Assembly: GCF_008642295.1 (NCBI RefSeq)
Contig: NZ_CP029190.1
Span: 2,700,001-2,764,000, forward strand
Length of the DNA stretch: 64,000 nucleotides
Reading direction: 5' to 3'
Source: Streptomyces venezuelae
GTDB lineage: Bacteria > Actinomycetota > Actinomycetes > Streptomycetales > Streptomycetaceae
Shown here: in pieces, positions 15,831-23,680 of the stretch
How positions within the stretch are numbered: position 1 is the stretch's first letter
Layout: each line of letters opens with the position of its first letter
Translations under genes and position numbers: made by a program
Notes under the pieces: model-generated
The model's input: only the letters and a program-made list of their open reading frames with translations
Databases searched by the model: none
Told to the model about the DNA's origin: nothing

Positions 15831-17164
15831 GCGCGACCGTGTCCGACCCGGGGGCGGCTGCCACCCGGGCCACCGAGGCGATCCTGCACGACACCCTGCA
15901 CAGCCCCCGGCGGGGCGTGGTCGTCGACTCCCCGCCGGGGGCCGGGAAGTCCACCCTGGTGGTACGGGCGGCCCGCGAGCTGGCCGGGGCGGGGCGTCGG
16001 CTGATGATCGTCGCGCAGACCAATGCCCAGGTGGACGACCTGGTGCTGCGGCTGGCGGAGAAGGATCCGGAACTGCCGGTCGGCCGGCTGCACAGCAGCG
16101 ACGGCGACGCCTACGACCCGGCCCTGCGCGAACTCCCCTCGGTGACCCTGTCCGCGAAGCCCGGGGACCTGGCCGAGCTCCCGGTCACCATCTCCACGGC
16201 GGCGAAATGGGCGTACGTCCAGGGTGTGGAGCCCTGGGAGCACGCGATCGTGGACGAGGCCTACCAGATGCGCTCGGATGCGCTGCTGGCCGTGGCCGGG
16301 CTGTTCGAGCGGGCGCTGTTCGTGGGCGATCCGGGGCAGTTGGACCCGTTCAGCGTGGTCGGGGCCGAGCAGTGGGCGGGGCTGTCCTACGACCCCTCCG
16401 CCTCGGCCGTCTCCACCCTGCTGGCCCACAATCCGGAGCTGCCGCAGCACCGGCTGCCGGTGTCCTGGCGGCTGCCGGCCTCCGCGGCCCCGCTGGTCTC
16501 CCGCGCCTTCTACCCGTACACGCCGTTCCGCAGCGGCACCGGATACGGCGACCGGCGGCTGTCCTTCGGGGTCGCCTCGGACGGCTCCGGCCCGGACCGG
16601 GTCCTGGACGAGGCGGCCGAGGCCGGGTGGGGGCTGCTGGAACTGCCCGCCCGGCACACCCCGCGCACCGACCCCGAGGCGGTCCGCGCGGTGGCGCAGG
16701 TGGTCCGCCGCGCCCTGGACCGCGGCACGGTCACCACGGACGAGCGCAGCCCCGCCCCGCAGCCGCTCTCCGCGGACCGGATCGCGGTGGGAACGGCCCA
16801 CCGCGACCAGGCGGCGGCGGTCCGCGCGGCGCTGGCCGAACTGGGCGTGCCGGGGGTCACGGTGGACACCGCGAACCGCCTCCAGGGACGCGAGTACGAC
16901 CTGACGGTCGTCCTGCACCCGCTGTCCGGCCGACCGGACGCAACGGCCTTCCACCTGGAGACGGGCCGCCTCTGTGTGCTGGCCTCCCGCCACCGCCACG
17001 CCTGCGTGGTGGTGGCCCGCGCCGGCATCGCCGACCTGCTGGACGCCCACCCGTCGACGGAACCGGTCCAGCTGGGCGTGACGGTCAAGTTCCCGGACGG
17101 TTGGGAGGCGATGATGACCACGTGGGACTTCTGGTCCAACCACCGCGTGGTCTGGCGGGGGTAG
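15827..17164 (+). CDS. SF1-type DNA helicase/ATPase of the nuclease operon
   Basis: A 445-residue ATPase. Walker A is DSPPGAGKST (Lys41), followed by motif Ia (MIVAQTNAQVDDL), Walker B IVDEAYQM (Asp143-Glu144), motif III FVGDPGQLDPF, motif V (VTVDTANRLQGREYDLTVV) and a motif VI-like LASRHRHACVVVA. This is the Upf1/Dna2-like superfamily 1B order, at minimal length without large accessory insertions. The GTG start overlaps the previous stop. With the Fe-S nuclease encoded upstream, the operon looks like a three-subunit version of a Dna2 or AddAB-type machine. It may act in recombination, repair or defence. Confidence 0.85.
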   Translation: MSATVSDPGAAATRATEAILHDTLHSPRRGVVVDSPPGAGKSTLVVRAARELAGAGRRLMIVAQTNAQVDDLVLRLAEKDPELPVGRLHSSDGDAYDPALRELPSVTLSAKPGDLAELPVTISTAAKWAYVQGVEPWEHAIVDEAYQMRSDALLAVAGLFERALFVGDPGQLDPFSVVGAEQWAGLSYDPSASAVSTLLAHNPELPQHRLPVSWRLPASAAPLVSRAFYPYTPFRSGTGYGDRRLSFGVASDGSGPDRVLDEAAEAGWGLLELPARHTPRTDPEAVRAVAQVVRRALDRGTVTTDERSPAPQPLSADRIAVGTAHRDQAAAVRAALAELGVPGVTVDTANRLQGREYDLTVVLHPLSGRPDATAFHLETGRLCVLASRHRHACVVVARAGIADLLDAHPSTEPVQLGVTVKFPDGWEAMMTTWDFWSNHRVVWRG

Positions 17165-17173
17165 GGGGGCCGG

Positions 17174-17701
17174 TCAGGAGCGCCACGGGGGGTTGTCGGA
17201 GAGGTTCTCGGAGAGGGACTCGCCGATGTCGGCCAGGGCTTGCAGCTGGTCGGGGGTGAGGACGTCGATCAGGTGGCGGCGGACCGAGTCGACGTGGTGG
17301 GGGGCCGCTGCCGCGATCGTGGACCAGCCGGCCTCGGTGAGGACCACCTCGGCGCCGCGGCCGTCCTCGGCCACGTCCTCGCGGCGGACCAGGCCGCGCT
17401 GTTCCATCCGGGTGAGCTGGTGGGAGAGCCGGCTGCGGGACCACAGCATGCGTTCCGCCAGACCGCTGATCCGGCGGCGCCGGCCGGGGCTCTCGCTGAG
17501 CCTCGACAGGACGTCGTAGTCGGCTTCGGAGAGGCCGCTCTGCCGGCCCATATCGCGTGCGATCTCCGCGTTGACCAGGGGAAACATCCGCCGCCAGGCG
17601 AGCCACGCGCGCCGTTCGGAATCGGTGAGCCAGCGCGGTTCGGACTGGGGCTCGGGCTCGGGTCGGGGGGCTTCGGGCACGTGGGGGGCATCGGCCGTCA
17701 T
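17174..17701 (-). CDS. MarR-family transcriptional regulator
   Basis: A 175-residue winged-helix repressor. The core contains LSEADYDVLSRLSESPGRRR, the recognition region LWSRSRLSHQLTRMEQRGLV and the wing VRREDVAEDGRGAEVVLTEAG, all standard for MarR. A Pro/Glu-rich N-terminal tail precedes it. It is divergent from an FMN-reductase-like gene, with a perfect 7-bp inverted repeat in the gap, so it very likely represses that gene in response to a small phenolic or oxidant. The ATG at 17701 is chosen over the GTG-like extension upstream because the latter would enter the operator. Confidence 0.92.
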   Translation of the reverse strand: MTADAPHVPEAPRPEPEPQSEPRWLTDSERRAWLAWRRMFPLVNAEIARDMGRQSGLSEADYDVLSRLSESPGRRRRISGLAERMLWSRSRLSHQLTRMEQRGLVRREDVAEDGRGAEVVLTEAGWSTIAAAAPHHVDSVRRHLIDVLTPDQLQALADIGESLSENLSDNPPWRS

Positions 17702-17722
17702 GCGATCCACTCTAAATCTCAG

Positions 17723-17740
17723 TAGGTGATATGTCACCTA
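17723..17740. promoter_or_regulatory. MarR operator
   Basis: TAGGTGA (17723-17729) and TCACCTA (17734-17740) form a perfect inverted repeat with a 4-base spacer, in the gap between the MarR gene and its divergent partner. It sits just upstream of the -35 box of the rightward promoter and overlaps the likely leftward promoter, so one bound dimer could control both genes. Confidence 0.75.
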
Positions 17741-17745
17741 GGTGG

Positions 17746-17774
17746 TTGACACGTCATCCACCCCCGGGTTTTAT
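17746..17774 (+). promoter_or_regulatory. Sigma-70-type promoter of the FMN-reductase gene
   Basis: A consensus -35 TTGACA (17746-17751) is followed after 17 bases by TTTTAT (17769-17774). This is unusually close to the housekeeping (HrdB) consensus for Streptomyces. It lies directly next to the palindromic operator and ~45 bases before the coding start. Confidence 0.75.
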
Positions 17775-17819
17775 GAGTGACACATCAACTATCCAACTCG
17801 CCCGAGAGGCCTGCCTGCC

Positions 17820-18383
17820 ATGCCGCGCCTGCACATCGTGTCCACCAGCACCCGCCCCGTCTCCCTCGGCCGCCCCCTCGCCTCCTGGGCCGCCGGCATC
17901 GCCGCCGAGCACGGCGGCTTCGAGGTCAACCCGGTGGACCTCGCCGAGATCAACCTGCCCTTCCTCGACGAGCCCGAGCAGCCCGCCGCCCGCGCCTACG
18001 TCCACCCCCACACGCACACGTGGAGCGCCCTGGTCGAGTCCGGGGACGCCCTCGTCTTCGTGCTGCCGATGTACAACGGCAGCTTCACCGCCCCGCTGAA
18101 GAACGCCATCGACTTCCTCTACCACGAGTGGAAGGGCAAGGCGGTCGGCCTGGTCAGCTACAGCGCCGGCCCCACCGGCGGCGCCCCGGCAGCCGCCGCC
18201 ATCCGCCCCGTGCTCCAGCGGCTCGGCACCCGGCTCGCCGAGCAGGACGTCGCCGTGCCCGGCATCACCGGCCTGGTCGGCGAGGACGGCACCTTCACCG
18301 CGCCGGAGGGTCTCGCCGACGAGCTGACCGCCGTCCTGGACCAGCTGGCCAAGCTGCTCACCGAGGAGCCCGTCGGCGAGTGA
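17820..18383 (+). CDS. NAD(P)H-dependent FMN reductase / flavodoxin-fold oxidoreductase
   Basis: A 187-residue flavoprotein. The N-terminal phosphate-binding loop is IVSTSTRPVSLGRPLASW; the FMN-ring segment is VFVLPMYNGSFTAPLKNAIDF, which matches NADPH-dependent FMN reductases/azoreductases; and a later conserved region VGLVSYSAGPTGG follows. These enzymes reduce flavins, quinones or azo compounds. Being divergent from a MarR gene with a shared operator, it is probably induced by the compound it helps to detoxify. Confidence 0.9.
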   Translation: MPRLHIVSTSTRPVSLGRPLASWAAGIAAEHGGFEVNPVDLAEINLPFLDEPEQPAARAYVHPHTHTWSALVESGDALVFVLPMYNGSFTAPLKNAIDFLYHEWKGKAVGLVSYSAGPTGGAPAAAAIRPVLQRLGTRLAEQDVAVPGITGLVGEDGTFTAPEGLADELTAVLDQLAKLLTEEPVGE

Positions 18384-18491
18384 CCGGCGCCCGCGCGGGC
18401 GGTCTTGCGCGGCGTTGGACAATGGAAGGTGGCCCGGAAAAGCAGGCAGGACACGACGCCGCCGGTGGACAGCGAGCGCAGGAGGACACGT

Positions 18492-18836
18492 ATGGCAGAG
18501 CCCGAGCGGACCGAGCGAAGGCTGCGGCCCGCACCGCTGCTCTTCGAGCCCTCGGAAGCCGCCGCGGACCCGGAGCACTTCTTCGATCTGGAGTCCATCG
18601 AGGACCCCGGGGAGCTGCTGGCCCGTGCCACCGAGCTGACCCTGGCGTTCCGGGCGGCGCAGGACCGGGCGATGGAGTTCCAGGCGGTGGCCGCGGCCCA
18701 GCTGGCCGATCCGCGGCGGTTCGACCGGCTGTCGCCGGCGGTGATCGCGGCGCGGGCCGAGTGGACCGAGGACTACGCCGAGAAGATGATCGAGTTCGGC
18801 CAGGACCTGCTGCGCGGGGCCCCCGAGCACCCGTAG
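18492..18836 (+). CDS. Conserved Streptomyces protein of unknown function
   Basis: A 114-residue acidic protein with no signal peptide. Most of it is helical: ESIEDPGELLARATELTLAF and AEWTEDYAEKMIEFGQDLL are amphipathic. No domain is recognised. The ATG at 18492 follows GGAGG with a 6-base spacer; the longer frame from 18405 is rejected. The gene stands alone between the FMN reductase and the next hypothetical gene. Confidence 0.7.
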   Translation: MAEPERTERRLRPAPLLFEPSEAAADPEHFFDLESIEDPGELLARATELTLAFRAAQDRAMEFQAVAAAQLADPRRFDRLSPAVIAARAEWTEDYAEKMIEFGQDLLRGAPEHP

Positions 18837-18949
18837 CCCTGGCATATGCGCGGCGCAAGATACTCCACCCGACCCGACCTTGTCTCCATTTCCCCCGGAT
18901 TCCTGTAACTCGGCGCAACGGTACGTGCACAGCGGGTACATGTGGTGTC

Positions 18950-19651
18950 ATGACGACGACGCTCACGACGGATTCCGGTTGTCCCGTCCACGGCACCGCG
19001 GGAGCCGCGGCGGCCCGGGGAGCCGCAGGGGTCAAGAGGGCAGCGCGAGCGACACACGCCCCGTCGGCCGGCTGGGTCACCCCGCAGGGGGCGGCCTGGC
19101 TCGCGTCCGCGTCGGCGTATCCGCGGAGCACGCTCGCCCTCTGGCAGGGGCAGCCCGAATCACCCGCGGTACTGCCCTGCGGGACCGTCTTCGACATCGT
19201 CAACGTGCCCGTGGTCTTCGGGCGGCGCATGCTCGGCCTGCTGTGGGGCGAGGGGCCGGGCTCCGGGCCGGTCGCCGTGCACCGGGGCCGGATGCTGCTG
19301 TTCGCCGCACCCGGGACCGCCCAGCGGCTGCCCTCACTGCTGGACTGGCTGGGGGACCCCCCGACCAAGTCGGGGGGAGAGTGGGGGGACGCGGTGCCCG
19401 CGCCGCTGTGCCACGGCCGGGGGGACGCCGTCACCGTCCCGGCCCTGACGCCCGGGCCCGGCCCGTCCCGCTGGCTGGTCGCGCCGGACGGCCCGCCGTC
19501 CTGGCTGCCGGGGGCCGAGGCGCTGCTGTGGGCCTGTATGCGGGCGGCCCGCGCCACCACCTCGCCGGACCCGACGGCGGACCTGCAGGTATCGATTTTT
19601 CCTACGGCGGATCGTGATGCTAAGGTCTACGACGTCAGCAGGCGCCGCTAG
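18950..19651 (+). CDS. Prim-Pol-N-like conserved protein ending inside tRNA-Lys
   Basis: A 233-residue protein with an N-terminal Cys/His-containing tail (TDSGCPVHGTAGA) and a core that resembles the small primase/polymerase-N-like proteins of Streptomyces: LPCGTVFDIVNVPVVFGRR, GRMLLFAAPGTAQRLPSLL, GWVTPQGAAWL. Catalytic carboxylates of true Prim-Pols are not evident. The stop codon TAG at 19649-19651 lies inside the adjacent tRNA-Lys gene, so the last 10 bases of the coding frame are tRNA bases. The C-terminal ~25 residues look unlike protein sequence, so the frame may have run on after losing an earlier stop. Confidence 0.6.
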   Translation: MTTTLTTDSGCPVHGTAGAAAARGAAGVKRAARATHAPSAGWVTPQGAAWLASASAYPRSTLALWQGQPESPAVLPCGTVFDIVNVPVVFGRRMLGLLWGEGPGSGPVAVHRGRMLLFAAPGTAQRLPSLLDWLGDPPTKSGGEWGDAVPAPLCHGRGDAVTVPALTPGPGPSRWLVAPDGPPSWLPGAEALLWACMRAARATTSPDPTADLQVSIFPTADRDAKVYDVSRRR

Positions 19652-19715
19652 CTCAGTTGGTTAGAGCAGCTGACTCTTAATCAGCGGGTCCGGGGTTCGA
19701 GTCCCTGGCGGCGCA
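19642..19715 (+). tRNA. tRNA-Lys (anticodon CTT), copy 1
   Basis: The acceptor stem GCGCCGC (19642-19648) pairs with GCGGCGC, with discriminator A at 19715. The anticodon loop is CTCTTAA, giving CTT. Its first 10 bases overlap the end of an upstream coding frame on the same strand. Two more apparently identical copies lie at 30183 and 39261. Confidence 0.97.
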
Positions 19716-19721
19716 CAGACG

Positions 19722-19759
19722 GAAGAAGGCCTCCGCTCGTCAGAGCGGGGGCCTTCTTC
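19722..19759 (+). terminator. Terminator after tRNA-Lys copy 1
   Basis: GAAGAAGGCCTCCGCTC (19722-19738) pairs with GAGCGGGGGCCTTCTTC (19743-19759) around a GTCA loop, with one G-T wobble. It ends tRNA-Lys transcription and also faces the convergent protease gene. Confidence 0.85.
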
Positions 19760-19787
19760 GTGTTCCCGGACCCGCCTCCCGAAGCCG

Positions 19788-20981
19788 CTACGTGGTGATC
19801 TTGACCGTGTAGGCGCCGGACTGGGTGCGGTCCGCCACCTCGATGGTGATCCGCTCCCCCGGCACCGTGTACGTCTCCCCCACCTCCAGCGGCGCGTCCG
19901 CCAGCGGCGGATAGACCGAGCGGTCCCAGCACGCCTCGGTGTCCGGATGCGCGTCCAGCACCTCGATCGGGCCGCCGCCGGAGGCCGCCTCGTTGCGGAC
20001 CCGGTAGACCAGCACCCCTTCCGTACAGGTGTCCCCGTCGTTGCCGGCCGAGCCGCGCGCCTCCACGGCGATGGCGCTGCCCGGGCCGGTACGGACCACC
20101 GCCAGCCGGGTGCCTCCGGTGCCGCCCCGCGGCACCGCCTCGGCGAGCGGCTGAAGGGTGTGCAGGGAGGTGCCGCTCTGTACGCAGTCCACCTGGTCGG
20201 TGGTCAGCCAGCCCAGCTTCCACTTGTGCCAGGCGAAGAGGTCGGGAGCCATGCCGAACTGGCTGCCCATGACATCCCAGTCGCCGACGTAGGTGTCCCA
20301 GTCGCCCTTGCCGTCGGTCGGCCGGTGGTAGAGGTCCGGCAGGTCGAAGACATGGCCGGTCTCGTGCGCGAGCACGTTCCGGTCCGGCGGGTGCTGCTCG
20401 AAGACGGTGACGATCCGGCGGAGCTCGGTGCCGTCCGCCCGGATCGGCCGGTCGAAGTTGACGACCTTGGTGGCGTCCGAGTCCACCCCGGGGGCGTCCG
20501 GGTCGGCCACGAAGTACACGATGTCGTACGCCGAGAAATCCACCGACCGGTCCGCGGTGACCACCGCGTCCCGCAGGTAGGCGGCCCGGTCGTCCGGGTC
20601 CCAGTCACGCTGTATCCCGTACTCGGTGGAGGTCTTGGGCATCTGCACCCACTCCTTCTGCGGGTGCGGGACCAGCTTGAACCTGCCGTAGGAGGCCCGC
20701 TCGAAGAAGTCGCTGGTGACCGGGAAGTAGTCGGCGGTCAGCTCCTCCGGGGTGGTCTTCGGGCGGGCGTCGGGGAAGGACAGGAAGACCATGACCGCGT
20801 TGAGGCGGCGTTCCGGCTTGGGGTAGGCGCGGTTCCAGGTGTCCACGCCCAGGGAGTGGTGTGCGGCCGTACGCGTCAGGGCGCACGGGCCGGCGCTGTT
20901 GTCGGCAGCCGCGGGTCCCGCGACGAGAGACATGGCGGCGAGGGCCGTCAGCGAGGTGAGGGACGCCGCCGCGCTGCGCAT
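19788..20981 (-). CDS. Secreted M6-family zinc metalloprotease (immune inhibitor A-like)
   Basis: A ~397-residue exported protease. The signal peptide is MRSAAASLTSLTALAAMSLV followed by AGPAAA. The zinc site is VLAHETGHVFDLPDLY (His206, Glu207, His210), close to the M6 pattern, and DWDVMGSQFG supplies the Met-turn. The region ANPD-like FLSFPDARPKTTPEEL and FERASYGRFKLVPHP is typical of M6 proteases. A C-terminal beta domain follows. The ATG at 20981 is preferred; the GTG at 20993 overlaps the GGGGGAG ribosome site. It stands alone, divergent from the c-di-GMP gene. Confidence 0.88.
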   Translation of the reverse strand: MRSAAASLTSLTALAAMSLVAGPAAADNSAGPCALTRTAAHHSLGVDTWNRAYPKPERRLNAVMVFLSFPDARPKTTPEELTADYFPVTSDFFERASYGRFKLVPHPQKEWVQMPKTSTEYGIQRDWDPDDRAAYLRDAVVTADRSVDFSAYDIVYFVADPDAPGVDSDATKVVNFDRPIRADGTELRRIVTVFEQHPPDRNVLAHETGHVFDLPDLYHRPTDGKGDWDTYVGDWDVMGSQFGMAPDLFAWHKWKLGWLTTDQVDCVQSGTSLHTLQPLAEAVPRGGTGGTRLAVVRTGPGSAIAVEARGSAGNDGDTCTEGVLVYRVRNEAASGGGPIEVLDAHPDTEACWDRSVYPPLADAPLEVGETYTVPGERITIEVADRTQSGAYTVKITT

Positions 20982-21355
20982 ACGACGGTCCACTCCCCCG
21001 GGTGTCTGCTGTCGCGGCACATCGACCTCCGGTGGGTGGATTCGACCTATCTCCTCCACCTTGCGGCGATTTTCCTACTTATGTCCTGTTCCGGTGCCCC
21101 ACATGAGTGAGCGCACCCCGCGGACCACCTCGCACACACCCGAACGGAACATTACGAAGCGTCACGACCGATCACGGGGATGACCGCTGCGTTCACAGCC
21201 GCGCAGAAACGATCGAGCGCGAGGCGGCGCGCTTGCCGTCAGCACACCGAAGTACCGTGTCCAGGACGGCGACGCCGCTGGATAGGGCCTCCCGGCTGCC
21301 TCTATGATCGGCACACTTTCCTGCGCGGACATCACGAGCACTGCGGGAGCGAACG
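20982..21355. other. Divergent intergenic region, protease / c-di-GMP gene
   Basis: No coding signal is seen. A TATGAT -10-like box is present at 21303-21308 for the rightward gene, without a good -35. CdgA genes are reported BldD targets, but no clear BldD box was found by eye. The leftward protease promoter should lie near 21000-21080. Confidence 0.4.
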
Positions 21356-23164
21356 GTGAGCGGAACCTCAGAAGGAACCGGTTCGGCGGCCGACAGCATC
21401 CGACCGACCACTACAGAGCGTGAACTGCGCGACTACCGAGCGGCCTTCAACGCGGCCCATCTGGCGATGGCCGTCGTCGACCGGGACGGTTTTGTCGTGG
21501 CCGCGAACGACGCTCTCGGCGGACTGCTCGGCACCGATCCGCACGCCCTGATCGAACAGTCGGCGGCCGATCTGGTGGACCTGGCGGCCGAGGCCCGGAC
21601 CTGGCAGGCCTACCGGGAGGTGCTGCGCGGCCGGCAGGCCAGGCTGCGCTGCACCCGGCGGCTCAAACACCCGGACGGGCACACGCTGTGGACGGAGGTC
21701 ACGCTGGGCCCCGTACCGGGCACTCGGGACGTGCTGCTGTCCGTGGCCGACATCAGCGACCGGCGCGATCTCCAGGCCCGGCTCCGGCATCTGCAGATGC
21801 ACGACCCGGTCACCCGGCTGCCCAACCGGGCACTGTTCTTCGAACGGCTGTCGGCCGCCCTGGAGGCCTCCTCGTACGAATACGGCGGCACCGGCCGGAT
21901 CGGTCTCTGCTACCTGGACCTGGACGGGTTCAAGGCGGTCAACGACACCCTGGGACACCGGGTCGGCGACCGGCTGCTGACGGCGGTGGCGGCCCGGCTC
22001 TCCCAGTGCGCGGACCAGTCCGGGTACGGGCGGACCGGCGGGCACCTGGTGGCCCGGCTCGGCGGTGACGAGTTCGCCGTACTGGTGGAGGACTCCACGG
22101 GCACCGAGGAGCTGGTCGACCTGGCCCGGTCCGTACTGGCCGCCGTACAGGAGCCGTTCGAACTGTCCGGGCAGCGGCTGTCGGTGTCGGCGTCCATCGG
22201 GGTGGTCGAACGGGCCGCCGCAGGAACCTCGGCGACCGGGCTGATGCAGGCCGCCGACACCACGCTGTACTGGGCGAAGGCGGACGGCAAGGCCCGCTGG
22301 ACACTGTTCGATCCGGAGCGCAACGCCCACCGGATGACGCGCCAGGCGCTCTCCAGCACCCTCCGGCCGGCCGTGGAGCGGGGCGAGTTCGAGCTGGAGT
22401 ACCAGCCGCTGGTCGACCTGGAGAGCGGGGTGGTGCGCGGGGTCGAGGCGCTGGTCCGGTGGAATCACCCGCAGTTCGGGCTGCTGACGCCGAATCGGTT
22501 CATCGGAATTGCGGAAGAGGACGGCTCCATCGTCCAGCTGGGCCAGTGGGTACTGCGCACGGCCTGCCGGCAGGCCCGGCGCTGGCAGATCGAACACCCC
22601 AGTGATTCCCCGGTGTTCGTGTCCGTGAACGTGGCGGTGCGGCAGGTGTGGGACTCCGATCTCGTCGGGGACGTGGCGGAGATCCTCGCCGAGACCGGGC
22701 TGGCTCCGCAGCTGCTGCAGCTGGAGCTGACCGAGTCGGCGGTGATGGGCTCGGCGGGACGCCCGCTCCAGGCCCTGCAGGCACTCAGCGACATGGGCGT
22801 ACGGATCGCCATCGACGATTTCGGCACCGGCTACTCCAACCTGGCCTACCTCAGCCGGCTCCCGGTCTCGGTGCTCAAGCTGGACGGCTCCTTCGTCCGT
22901 GGCTTCCGCTACGAGGAGGGCACCCACCCCAACCCGGCCGACGAGACCATCGTGGAGGCCCTGGTCCAACTCGCGCACCGGCTCGGCCTCACGGTCACGG
23001 CCGAATGCGTGGAGACGGCCGGCCAGGCCGCCCGGCTGCGGCGGGTGGGCTGCGACACCGGCCAGGGCTGGCTGTACTCCCGGGCGGTGGCCCCGGACCG
23101 CATCGCCGAAATGATCGGCGCCCGCCCCGGGGCATGCGCGCGGGACCGGGCGGTGCCAGACTGA
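21356..23164 (+). CDS. cdgA: PAS-GGDEF-EAL cyclic-di-GMP enzyme, CdgA-like
   Basis: A 602-residue soluble protein. A PAS domain (~25-135, AFNAAHLAMAVVDRDGFVV) is followed by GGDEF (~145-320) and EAL (~335-590). The cyclase active site RLGGDEFAVL is intact (236-240), and an allosteric RxxD site is not visible upstream of it. The EAL motif GVEALVRWN (364-366), the IDDFGTGYSNL loop and KLDGSFV look complete, so both synthesis and hydrolysis of c-di-GMP are possible. In S. coelicolor CdgA has this layout and affects development as a BldD target. The GTG start follows GGGAG. Confidence 0.85.
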   Translation: MSGTSEGTGSAADSIRPTTTERELRDYRAAFNAAHLAMAVVDRDGFVVAANDALGGLLGTDPHALIEQSAADLVDLAAEARTWQAYREVLRGRQARLRCTRRLKHPDGHTLWTEVTLGPVPGTRDVLLSVADISDRRDLQARLRHLQMHDPVTRLPNRALFFERLSAALEASSYEYGGTGRIGLCYLDLDGFKAVNDTLGHRVGDRLLTAVAARLSQCADQSGYGRTGGHLVARLGGDEFAVLVEDSTGTEELVDLARSVLAAVQEPFELSGQRLSVSASIGVVERAAAGTSATGLMQAADTTLYWAKADGKARWTLFDPERNAHRMTRQALSSTLRPAVERGEFELEYQPLVDLESGVVRGVEALVRWNHPQFGLLTPNRFIGIAEEDGSIVQLGQWVLRTACRQARRWQIEHPSDSPVFVSVNVAVRQVWDSDLVGDVAEILAETGLAPQLLQLELTESAVMGSAGRPLQALQALSDMGVRIAIDDFGTGYSNLAYLSRLPVSVLKLDGSFVRGFRYEEGTHPNPADETIVEALVQLAHRLGLTVTAECVETAGQAARLRRVGCDTGQGWLYSRAVAPDRIAEMIGARPGACARDRAVPD

Positions 23165-23251
23165 CATCAGGGGACTATGCCGCCGACCGGCGGGAACGGG
23201 GCCGCTGACCGGCGGGAACGGGAGCCATCCGGAACAAGCGGGCGAGCAGCC

Positions 23252-23680
23252 GTGACCAGTCAGGTGACCAGTCAGGTACGGATCACTGTCGGACATGCAG
23301 TCGGAGCAGACGGAACCGAGTCGCTGCACGACGAGGTGGCGGTCCTGCGCGAGGACCTGCTGCTGCTGGACGTGGAGCGGGTGGGGCACCCCGAGGCCGG
23401 TCCGGCCCCGGCCGGCACCCGCGGCGCCGCGGCCGAGCTCGGCAACGTCCTGCTGGTGACCCTGCCGCCCGCGCTGCCGCTGCTGGAGAGCCTGGTCAGA
23501 GCCGTCCGGAACTGGCTGGGGCGCGCCGGAGACGCGCGGAGCGTCGTCCTGGAGATCGACGGGAACCGGCTGGAGCTCACCGGTATCCGCAGCGAGGAAC
23601 AACGGCGCCTGACCGAGGTGTGGATCGCTCGCTGCACGGAGAAGACCGGCGGACGGGAGCACGAGCGGGAGGAGTCATGA
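23252..23680 (+). CDS. EACC1-like effector-associated constant component
   Basis: A ~142-residue protein. The core (RITVGHAVGADGTESLHDEV, LEIDGNRLELTGIRSEEQRR) matches the effector-associated constant component 1 family (EACC1), which in actinobacteria is encoded next to caspase- or trypsin-like effectors in predicted conflict systems. The last four bases overlap the caspase gene start (ATGA), so the two proteins are co-translated. The start is uncertain: GTG 23252 gives the usual short N-terminus, whereas ATG 23177 follows AGGGGA and would add 25 residues. The direct repeat GTGACCAGTCAG lies at the start itself. Family call is an inference from sequence pattern and context. Confidence 0.7.
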   Translation: MTSQVTSQVRITVGHAVGADGTESLHDEVAVLREDLLLLDVERVGHPEAGPAPAGTRGAAAELGNVLLVTLPPALPLLESLVRAVRNWLGRAGDARSVVLEIDGNRLELTGIRSEEQRRLTEVWIARCTEKTGGREHEREES

